Positions 1 through 11,014 of a stretch of 64,000 bases of DNA are shown one piece after another; the first letter of the stretch is position 1; each line of letters starts with the position of its first letter. Where the stretch lies: contig NC_033556.1 of the NCBI RefSeq assembly GCF_001680005.1, forward strand, positions 1 to 64,000, written 5' to 3'. The DNA comes from Plasmodium coatneyi (lineage: Eukaryota; Apicomplexa; Aconoidasida; Haemosporida; Plasmodiidae). The notes below the pieces were generated by a model that was given only the letters and a program-made list of their open reading frames with translations, did not search any database and was not told the DNA's origin. Position numbers and translations under genes: made by a program.

Positions 1-262
1 AACCCTAAAAACCCTGAACCCTAAACCCTAAACCCTAAACACAAAAAACTTAACCTAAACTCTGAACCCTAAACCTAACCCTAAAAACTAAAGCCTCGAG
101 CCTAAACTCTTAATCCTAAACCCTGAACCTAAAAATCTTAACCCTAAACCCTAAACCCTGAACCCTGAACCCTAAACCCTGAACCCTAAACCCTAAACCC
201 TGAACCCTAAACCCTAAACCCTAAACCCTAAACCCTAAACCCTAAACCCTAAACCCTGAAAA
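1..262. repeat. Telomere-type repeat tract (CCCTAAA/CCCTGAA), left chromosome end
   Basis: Tandem AACCCTAAA and AACCCTGAA units, the C-rich strand reading rightwards as expected for a left chromosome end of Plasmodium (G-strand TTTAGGG/TTCAGGG). The inner part (about 141-258) is nearly regular, while the outer 140 bases carry many variants such as AACACAAAAAACTTAACC and AAGCCTCGAGCC. This is a telomeric or immediately subtelomeric tract; whether base 1 is the physical end cannot be told. Confidence 0.93.
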
Positions 263-1533
263 CCTTCCCTTCCTTTCCATTCTTTCCTTAGACCGTCCTT
301 CCTCCTTCTTTCCTTTCTTCCTTCACTCAGCAAAAATAGAAGGTAAAAGGATTTTCCTTTTCCCTCTTTATATTTTTAGTGCAGAAAGTAAAAAAAAAAA
401 TTTCTCCTAATCATAATAATAAATGTGTGTGAACATTTTAAAAATTTAATAATAGCCGCTGCTGCAGCTGCAGGAGCAGCTGTTCTTATTTTCTTACGTA
501 GTTGTGGTGGTGAGCATGTTGCCAAAAGAGAAGTACGAATGTAAGTATTAAATATTTTAGAGGTGTCATTTTTTTTTTTTAAATTCTTTCCTTTTTAATG
601 TAAAAAAGGTTTAGAAGGGCGTGTATGTATTTTTTACTTATATATATAATTCTGATGTGTAGTAATATTATTCTTTTTTTTTTTTTTTTTTCTTAATTCT
701 AAATGTTTATATTAAGTCACTTTTGAGGGAGCATGTATGTGATTAGCGGTTCCTTTACGGGTGTGTGAATGTATTTTAAATAAGGAATTTATTAGAATGT
801 ATAATAACATACATATATGTGGAAGGTGTTATGATAATAATGCAAATTAATGGTAAAAAAAAAAAAAAAAAAAAGAAGAGTTCATTTTTTAAGCATGTGT
901 ATTATATGTTGGTTAGAAGAAGTGAAGATAAAAGTGGTTAGTATTCTTTTTTTCTAAGAGAGAAGAAAAAAAAAAACAAAATAACCCACACTCCCCTATT
1001 ATATGTCGCACGTTCTGACGGTGTTATAATGATGAACTATCTATATTTTGAGCATTAAACTAATAAACAGAGTTGTATATGTATATACCGTTGCGTTGTC
1101 TGCATGCTTGCATGCTCAAAAAAAAAAATTTTTTTTTTTCTGTATTTTTTTTGTGTACTGTTGTTGTTTTTGTTTCGTTGCTTTTTAGGTTTAGGGTTCA
1201 GATATGAAAAGGGTGAAAAAAATAAAGGAGAAGGAAAACAGAAGTTTAAAAGAGGGAAGTTGTGGATAAAGGAAGTAAGGAGTATTGGAAGGGAAGGAGA
1301 AAGGGGATGCGGTTAAATTGTATAGACGATTCCCCATCCCATTAAATTCAAACCCCTCCTCCCTTTTTGATATTTTATTCGTTCTTTCTTCATCTGGAAC
1401 ATGTTCATCTAATATGTTGTTTATTCATTCAGATGAAGAACAACATCTTCTTCTCAGATGAATGAACAACAGAACATCTTCTTAGATGAACAAACATCTT
1501 CTCAGATGAATGAACATCCGTCTAATTGTCCAT
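263..1533. other. Intergenic, telomere-proximal; decayed sequence
   Basis: No intact gene. It contains homopolymer A and T runs, a short exon-like remnant (452-541), a block at about 975-1055 that recurs inverted at about 21095-21190, an isolated TTTAGGGTTCAG at about 1188-1200, and a degenerate direct repeat around AGATGAA/AACATCTTCT at about 1425-1530 just downstream of the first KIR gene. Confidence 0.6.
452..541 (+). pseudogene. Exon-like remnant: Ala-rich membrane segment and short tail
   Basis: An open stretch reads IAAAAAAGAAVLIFL, then a short Cys/Gly and basic tail ending VAKREVRM and a stop at 539-541. The Ala/Val/Leu run would be a membrane span and the local base composition (GC-rich codons GCC GCT GCA) is unlike the surrounding AT-rich DNA. 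This resembles the last coding piece of a surface-protein gene, but no upstream exon was found and the family is not recognised. Probably a relic. Confidence 0.3.
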
Positions 1534-3775
1534 TCATCTGGACGATGATGTAGTATTAGTAGTATATGGGATGGAATATTCGGACGAATTTATTGTTGTT
1601 GTTAATGTTTCTTCGGATTCTAAAAGTCCATCAAAATGGCGCTGCATGGTAGATCTTTTTTTTCTACTTCTACTTCTATTATTGCTGTTCATTCCTCCTT
1701 TAAATTTGTTATGGAACCAATCAGGTAAAAGATTATACTAAAAAAGAGAACAGAGAAGAAAGGGGAAGGAAAATGGGGATATATATATATGGTGTATATA
1801 CATATGTGTATATGTTATATATATAGCTCTATTATAATTATTACTTTATATAAGAAGAATAGAGCTGTGGGTGCTGCTACTGCAGCCAGTGTAGAAGGCA
1901 CAGAAGCGGCGAGCGCTCCTGCTTCATTCGTTATTTGGCCAGAATAAGTGTCTGACACGTCACTTAAGGAAGTAGTGCACCCCGTAGTTTGGTCGTCCTC
2001 AGGGAGGTCATCAAATGCAGAAGACGGGAATTCCTCCTTCTGAAGAAGAAATTCATCTTCTTCTTCTACAGACACTTCAGTACATGTTAAATCTAACGTT
2101 GCTTTATTCCCGTTCTTTGTAAATATTTCTTCAAATTCGCTATGACAATCATCACCCTTATTTCCACACTTAGTGTGCACCTCGCTATAGGCCTTAACAA
2201 TGTTCTCTAAGTGAGCTTTATACTTTGCGGTGCAGGAAGGTGTAGTAGTAGGTTTGGGACTCGGAGGAGAGAGGCCTAATTGTTGTTCTATCTTATCGAT
2301 GTCATGTGAGAATTCAAATAGTGTTTTTCTATCTTTGAAAGAGACGCTATTTGTGGTGGTGGTGATGGCTGCAGGGGTGGTACCTAAGTCCCAAAGTTCA
2401 CATTTATGTTCAGGTTGAATACTTTCCAATGCGCTGTTAATCGTACTTATAACAGTCGAAGGTGAATTGCCTTCCTTCAACTTGTTAGATAATAGATGTT
2501 CCAACCAAAAATTGAAGAATTTACAACCTGTTTCATCGAACAAGTCGCCCTCCCCGTCCTTTTCCTCCTCCTCCTCTTCCAATTGCAACATTTGCTTTGC
2601 CCCTTCCTCCTTTTCCTTCTTCTTTGTTGATACATAACACAACACTTTGGCAATATAATTTGCATATTTGCCATCATCGAAGTATGTTTTCAACTTCTCT
2701 GCTATTTCTTTGGTGGGGAATTTGCAATAAATGCAATAACTGTGACCATCCTTAAATCTATCATAGTATTTCATATTCGAATCCAAATGCTTCAAATTCT
2801 CTTTCTATAAGTGTATGTAAGTGGAAGTTGGAGTGGTGTGAGGGGTGTGTGAAGTGGGGGAGTTATATATATACATATACATATATCGGTATATATATAT
2901 AGCACATATATGTATATATATACATATGTATATATATAGATGTATGTATATATGTATGTATGTAGATATGTATGTGTACATATGTATGTAGGTGGTGGGT
3001 GGTACGGTGGTATTTTCTTTTTTTTTTTTTTTATTACCGTTAGTTTGATTGATGTCGTTGCTGCTTTTTCTTCTGCTTCGGGGCAGCCAAATGGTTGGAG
3101 GCCACCACTATTCTTCCCCCAAGGGGCTGTATCAAATTCGTTACAATACGCTTCAGAACTACTTATACAATTTTTACTCACTTGTGAATATGCTAATTTA
3201 GCAGCCTCCCAGTACGATTCGCATTTCCCCTGTTGACAATATTCACTGCACTCCGGTTTTGTCTGTAAATAATTATAATCATAGTAATAATCAAATACTT
3301 TTTTACTTTGCTTAAAAAGTGAATCGCTAATATGGGGGTATAGGTGCTCGCACTTATTCGTGCATTGCTCCCAAAACTTAAGATTCCGCAGGTGTGTGTA
3401 AATTGAGTTCATAACAGTCTGAAATGGGATATCGTCCTTAAATTTCGCCTGCTTCTTAACTTTTGTACCTATCCAGAAATATAAAAAATGGCAGGGTTTA
3501 TAATAGGGGGTTCTGTCCGTGTTCACATTACATGCATAAGAGCAGTTATCTGCAATTTCATTGGCCAGGTTCTCATCGAACAACTGTTTCCTACTCTCTT
3601 TCCATATTTCTAGTGCTCCCCCTATTCTGTTCCTTGCTTCCCGGTTACAATACTGTACCCATTGGGAGCCTTTCTCACAATAATTTTTCCCACTGAATGA
3701 ATCGTATATTTTTTGTGAAGGTAATTCTTCTGAAGGATCTTCCATATTGTTATCAACATCCACACCGAACATCAC
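1534..3775 (-). CDS. KIR protein with two tandem ectodomains
   Basis: KIR (knowlesi interspersed repeat, pir superfamily) variant antigen, expected on the infected red-cell surface. Proposed exons: 3775-3038 (first domain, 246 codons), 2804-1845 (second domain and membrane span, 320 codons), 1737-1534 (cytoplasmic tail, 67 residues). Both domains show the family pattern: LPSQKIY-type start, Cys pair, PCHFLYFWIG in domain 1 with a decayed match (CKFFNFWL) in domain 2, and a KVFDYYYDYN or related block. The membrane span ends ALFFLYK and the splice follows, as in the sibling KIRs. The tail is basic then Ser/Thr rich and ends SSEYSIPYTTNTTSSSR. Donors GTAATA and acceptors CTTATAG and TTTTTAG keep phase 0. 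The usual microexon 1 was not found upstream; an AAAAG acceptor at 3776 or the ATG at 3772 may set the start. The inter-domain intron holds a (TATACA)n microsatellite. Confidence 0.8.
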
Positions 3776-4676
3776 CTTTTATAGGTGTATATTTTTCTGT
3801 TCTTCTTCTATTATGTTGTTGTTGTGGATATATATATACTTTTACAAATGTATATATATATATATACTACTTATTTTATGTTTTATTGTTATTAGGAAAT
3901 TCCTAATATATATATTGCATAATTCATATATGTTGAGTATAACTTCTTCCCTTCCCTTCCTTGAATGGTGTATATTCATTAATATATATACATAGTGAGG
4001 AAAAGGAACGTACACATATTTATAAAAAAAATATATAAAAGAGGAGAGAAAGATGTAATATGTAAAAAAAAATTGTATTTAATTATATATATAAGTACCA
4101 AAAAAACAAATATATATATGCGCACGCATCCTTATCATAATACTTTTTACATTGTATTATTTATGATGTATTAATACTAGTACTTCTATATTTTTTCTTT
4201 ATCTCCCCTGAACGTGTATATTATACATAATTCATTTATATATGGAATGTGCACATTGTACCATGTGTTGATGAATCCACATTCCTTCTCCCAAGTTTAT
4301 ATTATATTTTAAAATACTTTGCCTTCATTTTATTATTTTTTTTTTTTTTTTTTGCTTTTTTTGGATTTAATATTTTAAAATGTTAAAAAGTGCAGAGAGG
4401 TTCATTTCAGGTTTCTCTTCCCTTTCCTTTCCCTTCTCTTTTAAATGATGAACTAAGTTGTGTATGTGTATGTAACGTTATAAATACATTACCCCCCCCC
4501 CCCCCCCTAAAGAATAATTATAGAATATGCGCAAAGGGAAGGGAAAAATGAAAAAAAAGAAAAAGCTCCTACCAATAATGATCCATGATGTTACATCCAT
4601 AAAATCAACCATGTGATCATGCATGATCATACATGTGAAGTTACATATACCACGTATTACAATGTGTGTTGTGTTG

Positions 4677-5837
4677 TTACATGTTTTGATAACCTACATT
4701 TTGATGATTTTGCCCCCTTCTTCGTGGTGGATGCTGTTGTTGTAGTCTACTATTTGGTGTTCCCCGTGTTCCTTCTGTTCTTGTAGACTGTACATCATAT
4801 TCTGATGCAGAATAATCTGCTCTTGAAGCTACTGTGAAATATTCGGATGTTGAATCGAACGTCGAAGCACCTTCGGTGAATGTGTCGAATTCTCCTCTAA
4901 TGGACCTTTTTCCCGTTTCTGTTTGTTTCCTTCCAAATTGTGTACGTAACAAAGATGGTAAGGAAGTGTACTGAAAATGAAAAAAGAGGGAAGGCAAGAG
5001 AAGAAAGGAAGGGGAGGGGCAAAAATATGTTTTATATATAGTTATATATATATATATATATTTACATATTATAATTATTACCTTATATAACATAAAAGCA
5101 GCGAATGGTACTCCCAATATAGGCACCATGGTAGATACGATAGGAGTGATGGCAGTGGTAGGGGTGTTAGTGCTATCTTCAGCTCCCATATCTTCCGATG
5201 TGGATAATGCTGCTGCAGTATACCCTTTTTCTAATAGGTCTTTATACTTCGTTTCTTTGGGCTCCTGATTCACTTTGACACAACACGGGTCACCACTGTT
5301 GTCATCAGTTTGATCACTTGCACAGCTCGCGAGAACATCATTATAAACTGAAAGAACCGCTTGTAGATATGACTGATATTTGCTGGTGCACCATTTCTTA
5401 TCGTTCGGTAATTCATCGTACATAGTTTGGTAGTCTTCATAATAATCGAAGACAAGTTTTCTTTGTTTGAAGAGGTCTTTGGTGATGTGAGAGCTGGTGT
5501 TAATAGTGGGGCATCCATCTTCAATACCTGAAGCCTGCAGTTGCGTGTATACAAGTTCCATAACACTGTAGAACGGAGTAGTACCGGTAATGGTAGGTAT
5601 CATATCATCTAACCAATAATAGAAAAAATTACAATATTTTTTATATAGTTCCTCATCGCGCTCTTCCTTCTTTTTTGATGCATAAGACCAGGCTGCAAGA
5701 ACAGATTTTGCCTTGTCCATACCACCCAGCTGTGCACTCAGTAAATTCTCTATTCCATCGTTTACGGATACATCACCACGGGAGTCTTTCGCACCCTTCA
5801 ATTCTGCATATATTTGTTGTGAAGGTAAATCGTCCAT
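4677..5837 (-). CDS. KIR protein, single domain; 5' splice acceptor apparently lost
   Basis: Single-domain KIR of about 349 residues. Exons 5837-5082 (252 codons) and 4970-4677 (97 residues plus stop). Visible family blocks are DDLPSQQIYAEL at the start, KYCNFFYYWLDD, LFKQRKLVFDYYEDYQ, paired cysteines in the distal ectodomain, and a membrane span ending FAAFMLYK directly before the donor GTAATAAT. The tail ends QNVGYQNM, shared with the KIR at 16546-18409. The 111-nt intron (5081-4971) has no stop in frame, so retention would insert 37 mostly hydrophobic residues. The ATG at 5837 is preceded at once by an in-frame TAA, and the place where sibling genes have a TTATAG acceptor reads TTATAA. 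Either translation starts at this ATG without the usual microexon or the 5' end is damaged. Confidence 0.8.
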   Translation of the reverse strand: MDDLPSQQIYAELKGAKDSRGDVSVNDGIENLLSAQLGGMDKAKSVLAAWSYASKKKEERDEELYKKYCNFFYYWLDDMIPTITGTTPFYSVMELVYTQLQASGIEDGCPTINTSSHITKDLFKQRKLVFDYYEDYQTMYDELPNDKKWCTSKYQSYLQAVLSVYNDVLASCASDQTDDNSGDPCCVKVNQEPKETKYKDLLEKGYTAAALSTSEDMGAEDSTNTPTTAITPIVSTMVPILGVPFAAFMLYKVIIIICKYIYIYITIYKTYFCPSPSFLLLPSLFFHFQYTSLPSLLRTQFGRKQTETGKRSIRGEFDTFTEGASTFDSTSEYFTVASRADYSASEYDVQSTRTEGTRGTPNSRLQQQHPPRRRGQNHQNVGYQNM

Positions 5838-7359
5838 ATTGATTTTTTATAAGGATATAATTAGTGAAATATATATGTACTCATACTTTTTATTTTAGTA
5901 ACCATAGTACATTATACAAATAATATGTAATGTGTGCATAATATGCATATTATGCATGTTCACTTTTCTGCATAAAGAAAGGATAACATGCAGCGGCATC
6001 GTCGTTACCATTGTTAATGTTTATGAACACATTTCTATATATGTTATATTTATATTTTAGAACATTTTTCCTTTTACAAATTTGCACAAAGGGAATTGCA
6101 TGGAGTATTTCTGCTAACCCTTTTCGTGATGGTTTATGAATATACATATCAAATTTTTTTTGTTCTTTCCCTTCCTCTAGCAATGAGCATACTGCACTAT
6201 ACTCAATTCTTCTTTCAGAGATAAATGATAATACATTATATACATATATGTATGAATTTATACATATATTAATATATACGTATATAATAATATGATTATC
6301 CCTTTTTTAAAAAAAGAATTTCAGTATTCAATATTTATTTAAGTTCCTCTATTTTTTGAAGAATGGTTACTTAAAAAAATTGTAATCACATACATATATG
6401 TACTGCAGTATATATACACAGGGTACTCATTTTTTCCCTAATTATACATATATATTGCTCCTATATTTGTTAAATGGAGCAATTTATATTTATAAAGTAC
6501 ACATGTAAAAGAGGGGAGGAGGAGGCTATAATATGTATAAATAAATTGTATTAATTTTCTGTGTACTGTAGGAAGAAAAAAGAATTTTATATGCACCCTT
6601 ATAGAGTAGCACTTCCCCCTCTTTTTCCTTTAATTTAGTAATACTTTTCTTTCCTTGTAACGTACACCCACCCCTGTTTCCTTTCCCTTCTTCTTTCTTT
6701 TTTTTATCATCCAACAGTAATAATAATAATAATAATAATTTTTCGCCTCTTTTTCCTTTCTTCTTATTTATTATCTTCCAACAGTAATAATAAGTACCAC
6801 CGTCCCCCCCACAAAAAAAGGTTCATCAAAGAAAAGAAGTTCCCATGATCACAAATGGTTTAGGAACCTAATAAATGAACCGAATTCATTTTAAAAATTT
6901 CATCCCTAGCCCCAAAATTGTTTAAAGAGCACATCTAAATGGAGTGCAAAAAATTATATTGGGAGCAATTCCCTATATTCCATTCATAGAACCTATAATA
7001 ATGCATATTCCACATTCATAATATGCAAATATTAGAACAACACTAGAAAAAAATAGATGCAACACGAAATTATGTGCATATTGGTGGCTTGTTATTGTAG
7101 GAGGAGCATCATAACTTTAGCTATATGTTCCTAATGATATAGGAACATATATATATATATGCATGGGAAGGGACACACATTTATAGCACTGTTCACTATT
7201 AGAAGTGGTATATTCCAATACATTTAATAAATGTTGTAGCAGCAGTTCTGCGTAGAACAGTATTCCCCTTTGGGCCAAGTATTTATTCCTGTAGGAGCAA
7301 TACACATTTCTCATAAGTACATAATTTTGTGCGCGGATAACATAATGGGGGGAGGGGAT

Positions 7360-7595
7360 GATGTTCTCCCCCACTACAACATTCCTAAAAGGGAAGGGGG
7401 GCGGTTCCCCACCACTACAGCCTAGGAGGTTCTTACAACCTCCCAAAAGGTGGGGGTGTATGGGGGGTAGAGGGAAGGTAATGTTCCCCACCACTACAAC
7501 CTCCCTCAAAAGGGGGGGATTTCACACCCTCCTAAAAGGGAGGGGGGGAACGATGTTCCCCGCCACTACAACCTTCCTAAAAAGGGGGGGGGGGT
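7360..7595. repeat. Degenerate G/C-rich minisatellite
   Basis: Four to five imperfect copies of a unit of about 40-70 bases built from TTCCCCACCACTACAACC followed by TCCTAAAAGGGAGGGG variants. It stands out from the AT-rich surroundings by its G runs and CCACTACAAC core. It lies in intergenic DNA and opens frames on both strands, which I regard as accidental. Confidence 0.75.
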
Positions 7596-8040
7596 TAGAA
7601 ATAGTAGCAATTTCCATTCTCATTCGGCATACCGCGGGCGGTTGTCCACTTCATTAGGGGTCCATTTCATAAAGGCTCTCTCTTCCACACATACATTTTT
7701 AATACATACATTTTTTTCACACATTTCTTTCTCATCCATTCCGTACGTCTACAGTTGGTTGCAGAAGTGCAGGGACACTCTACTACTACCTTATTTTAGG
7801 AAAAGTATGAATGTGGCAATACCATTTTAATGGTGTATCATAGTACTCATATATTCCAGAACAGGAGTGTAGGTATATGTACCTTTACTATTAGTAGGGT
7901 GTGTGTGGAGTTGTGTGATGTGTTTATGTTTGTGTGTATATTCACACTATTACTATATTGTTCATACAATGCTTGCTCTATTTCCTACATATATATATAA
8001 TATTCATTGTAGTTACATGTATTGTATTCACAAATATTAT

Positions 8041-8262
8041 ATTCACACATACATATATATATATGTCTGCATACATATATATCTACATACACATATACCC
8101 CATATATATACACATATGTATGTGTATACATATATATATATATATGTAGATAAGTATATATACACATATATACATATAATGTATATAAACATATATATAC
8201 ATACTTCATATATGTACTATATATACATATGCATATATATATGTATATATATAATAAGGATG
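8041..8262. repeat. (TATACA/TATATG)n microsatellite
   Basis: About 220 bases of alternating TATATACATATG-type simple sequence. Open frames through it on both strands consist only of I, Y, T, H, C, M and V residues and are simple-sequence artefacts. Similar but shorter tracts sit at 2870-2960 and about 23960-24085, inside KIR introns. Confidence 0.85.
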
Positions 8263-9772
8263 CATCACCATGATGCATGATACGCAGGTACTATTATTCA
8301 GTTCACATATTCAAATTGGACCGTTCATCACTTATAAAGGGGGAAACTATAAATGGAAAAGATCCACATACCCTGTATTTTGCATACCCTGCCCCTATAT
8401 ATTATTCACCATTCCATAAATTACAATGTATGACACAACATAAATAAAGGTAATAATGGTACTCAATGTACACATATATATATGCATTTATATAATGTAT
8501 ATGTATACATACATATATATATATATATATACATATGCCTATAAATATATGAAGTTAGTGCGTTCTTCATGTGGTGCTCCTACTAAAATTTTGGAAGAAA
8601 AAAAAAGAAAAGAAAAGGGAAAAAAAAAATAATTACTACGGTTTGCTAATATAATCCTATAAACGGAGAGAGTAAAAGTGTACTTTGTAGAAGATGTTAT
8701 TATGCGTGCGCGCACATATATATTTCTTCCTTCCCCCCTATATATATAATTAATCCAATTCTCTTTAAATACATGTGGTTCTTATTTATTCCACATATAT
8801 ATATATATGTTCCCGCATCGTTCCACTATATATATATAATTTGCACAATTCCTTCCCCTCTATATAGAATTAATTTTGCTCTATTAATTAAGCTATTTAC
8901 TTATACACACGAATAAAATGTATACCCTACACCTGGAGTGGAAATTCCTTTATATATATATAAATAAACTATACTACATATATGTGTGCATGTGTCAACA
9001 ACTTCTTAATAAGCACCATTTAACTGAGAATGAACTATACAATAACAAGATGCATGTTAAAAATTCTTCTTCAGCTCAGGAAGAGAAAAAAGGAATTTAC
9101 GCCTTCCCTTGCCTACTTCCTTCCTCCCTTCCCATATACATAACAAATAAGTCAAGTAAATAATAATAATTATAAAATATTCCACAACGAACAATCATCG
9201 TACACAATACAATATTGTAAGAATAAAATGTAAGAATAAAAAAGTATAAAGAAGGATGGTTTAAAGTGTATAGAAGGAAGGTGTAAGGAAGGAAGGTGTA
9301 AAGGAAGGAAGGCGTAAAGGAAGGAAGGCGTAAAGGAAGGAAGGTTTTAAGGTGTAAAGAAGGAACGTAAAAAGTAGGAACATGTATAAGAGAAAAAAAA
9401 AAAAAAAAAAAAAAAAAAATTTAATTTCTCCTCTTCCCTCCTCCCCATTATTATTATTTTATTCTATTTCATTTTACTTCCCCTTTGCGCCGTTGTTCCT
9501 TACATATATCTGGCTTTAACACATTATGTGCACATATGTAATGATTTTGATGCACATATGTATAATGTGTTATCTTTTATTGTAAATATGTAGCAGTGTA
9601 TATATATATTAAAAGGGGAGGGGAGTGAAGAGCATAGATGTTTGGTATATGTATTCGTAGGAATAAAAATAAGGGCACTGTATTCTTACTTCCTCTTCCT
9701 GCATATATGAATAAACAATAATTTGAAGGTTAAAGTTCACTATAAGCGCAGAAGGAAATATATATATAAACT

Positions 9773-11007
9773 ATGGTAAGAAATTGATACCATTCATTCC
9801 TTATGAGGAAATATATGAAGTAATGTGTATATAATATTCGCTTCATCATACAGTAGAAGGAATGTGAGCAGACATGTACAAATATATATTTTATTACTTG
9901 TATTTATAGGGTCCAAGTGTAGTTAAATTACCGTCAGAACAGGTGTACAGTAGATTCGACAGACCGGTAAGGTGTCGTATGGAAGTTAAGGGAACGGATT
10001 ACAAAGGGCAAGTGGAAAATACGTTGGGGAGTGCACTACGGACGTACAGTACTAAGGATCAAAACTTGGCCGATAAAATTATAGGAAATTACTGTTATGC
10101 ATGTGAAATAATGAAGAGCAGCTTCCAGAACGGTGAACACTGTCATTTCTTATACTACCGCATAGGTGCCTCCATGGGGGAGGAAGTAGAGAATGGTCGA
10201 TTTCCGACTGTTATGGGAAGAATTTATGGAATACTGAAAAGATTCCAGTCCGCATGTACCTGCACTGATATATACCCTAACATCAGTTGGGACATTTTCA
10301 GGAGGAGGAAAATACTATTCGATTATGGTTATGACTATAATACTCTACAGAATAACCCGGACTGCCATCGTTATTCTTCTAGTCAAAATTATATTCAACA
10401 CCTGAAGTATGCTCAAGAAGCATATAGGGACTTAATTAGTATGTGTGAGCATGATAAGACGGGCAGTTCATATTGTACAGATTTTAAAAAGGACGTTAAG
10501 GGGAAGGCCAAATATGTCCATCCTCAGGAATTAACATGCAAAGAAGTTACGAACCCTGGTTCTTCCGGTACCGGTTCCACGGGAAACCAGAACACGGGTA
10601 GTCCAAGACCAGGTTCTACGGGAACTTGGAACCCAGGTTCTTCTGGTACCGGTTCTACGGGAAACCAGAACACTGGTAGTCCAAGGCCAGGTTCCACTGG
10701 AACCTGGAATCCAGGTTCTTCTGGTACCGGTTCCGCAGCTGATTCTAGTAGTGTCGTACCTGCTGCTGTGTCTGGTGGAGTTGCTGCGATAGGATTACCT
10801 GTATTGGCATACTTTTTTTACAAGTATAAATCGCACCTCTTCCTTTCCTTCCTTAAGGGGAATAACTCCTCTTCTGGAGAAAGCAGAAGTAAAAGGTCCC
10901 TTGGCAGAGAATTTAACGAGCTCGATGATAACGACGACGACTACACCTCAGCAACGGAAGATTCATCTGAATATTCAATCCCATATACTTCACCATCATC
11001 CAGATGA
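9773..11007 (+). CDS. KIR protein with Gly/Ser-rich stalk repeat and no terminal intron
   Basis: Single-domain KIR, about 366 residues. Exon 1 is probably just ATG (9773-9775, donor GTAAGA); exon 2 starts at 9910 after TATTTATAG and reads GPSVVKLPSEQVYSRFD. Family blocks: NYCYACEI, HCHFLYYRIG, WDIFRRRKILFDYGYDYN, SYCTDF. A stalk made of two near-identical 26-residue repeats (GSSGTGSTGNQNTGSPRP and following; about 10557-10712, with a partial third copy to about 10731) precedes a membrane span (AAVSGGVAAIGLPVLAYFFY). The span runs straight into the tail (YKYKSHLFLSF) with no intron, whereas every other KIR here splices at exactly this point. The tail ends SSEYSIPYTSPSSR, close to that of the KIR at 1534. 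G-rich minisatellites follow immediately. Confidence 0.82.
10557..10731 (+). repeat. In-frame 78-bp tandem repeat in a KIR stalk
   Basis: Two nearly identical 78-base copies plus the start of a third, encoding a Gly/Ser/Thr/Pro-rich 26-residue unit beginning NPGSSGTGSTG. The unit keeps frame and sits between the cysteine-bearing ectodomain and the membrane span, so it lengthens an extracellular stalk. Confidence 0.9.
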
Positions 11008-11014
11008 AGACGGA

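Larger units (their letters stand above)
5850..9772. other. Long intergenic region without a supportable gene
   Basis: AT-rich DNA with homopolymers, (TA)n tracts and two repeat blocks annotated separately (7360-7595 and 8041-8262), plus purine-rich GAAGGAAGG-type direct repeats at about 9255-9370 and an A run near 9391-9419. Short open frames such as a 77-residue one at 5950-6183 (minus) have no recognisable domain, signal or splice context and are not called. Confidence 0.55.

Noticed and set aside
5950..6183. 77-residue minus-strand frame with mixed composition
   Set aside because: No signal, membrane segment, family motif or splice partners; length is within chance for this region.
7903..8280. 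Frames of Tyr/Ile/Thr/His repeats
   Set aside because: Translation of a TATACA/TATATG microsatellite in several frames.
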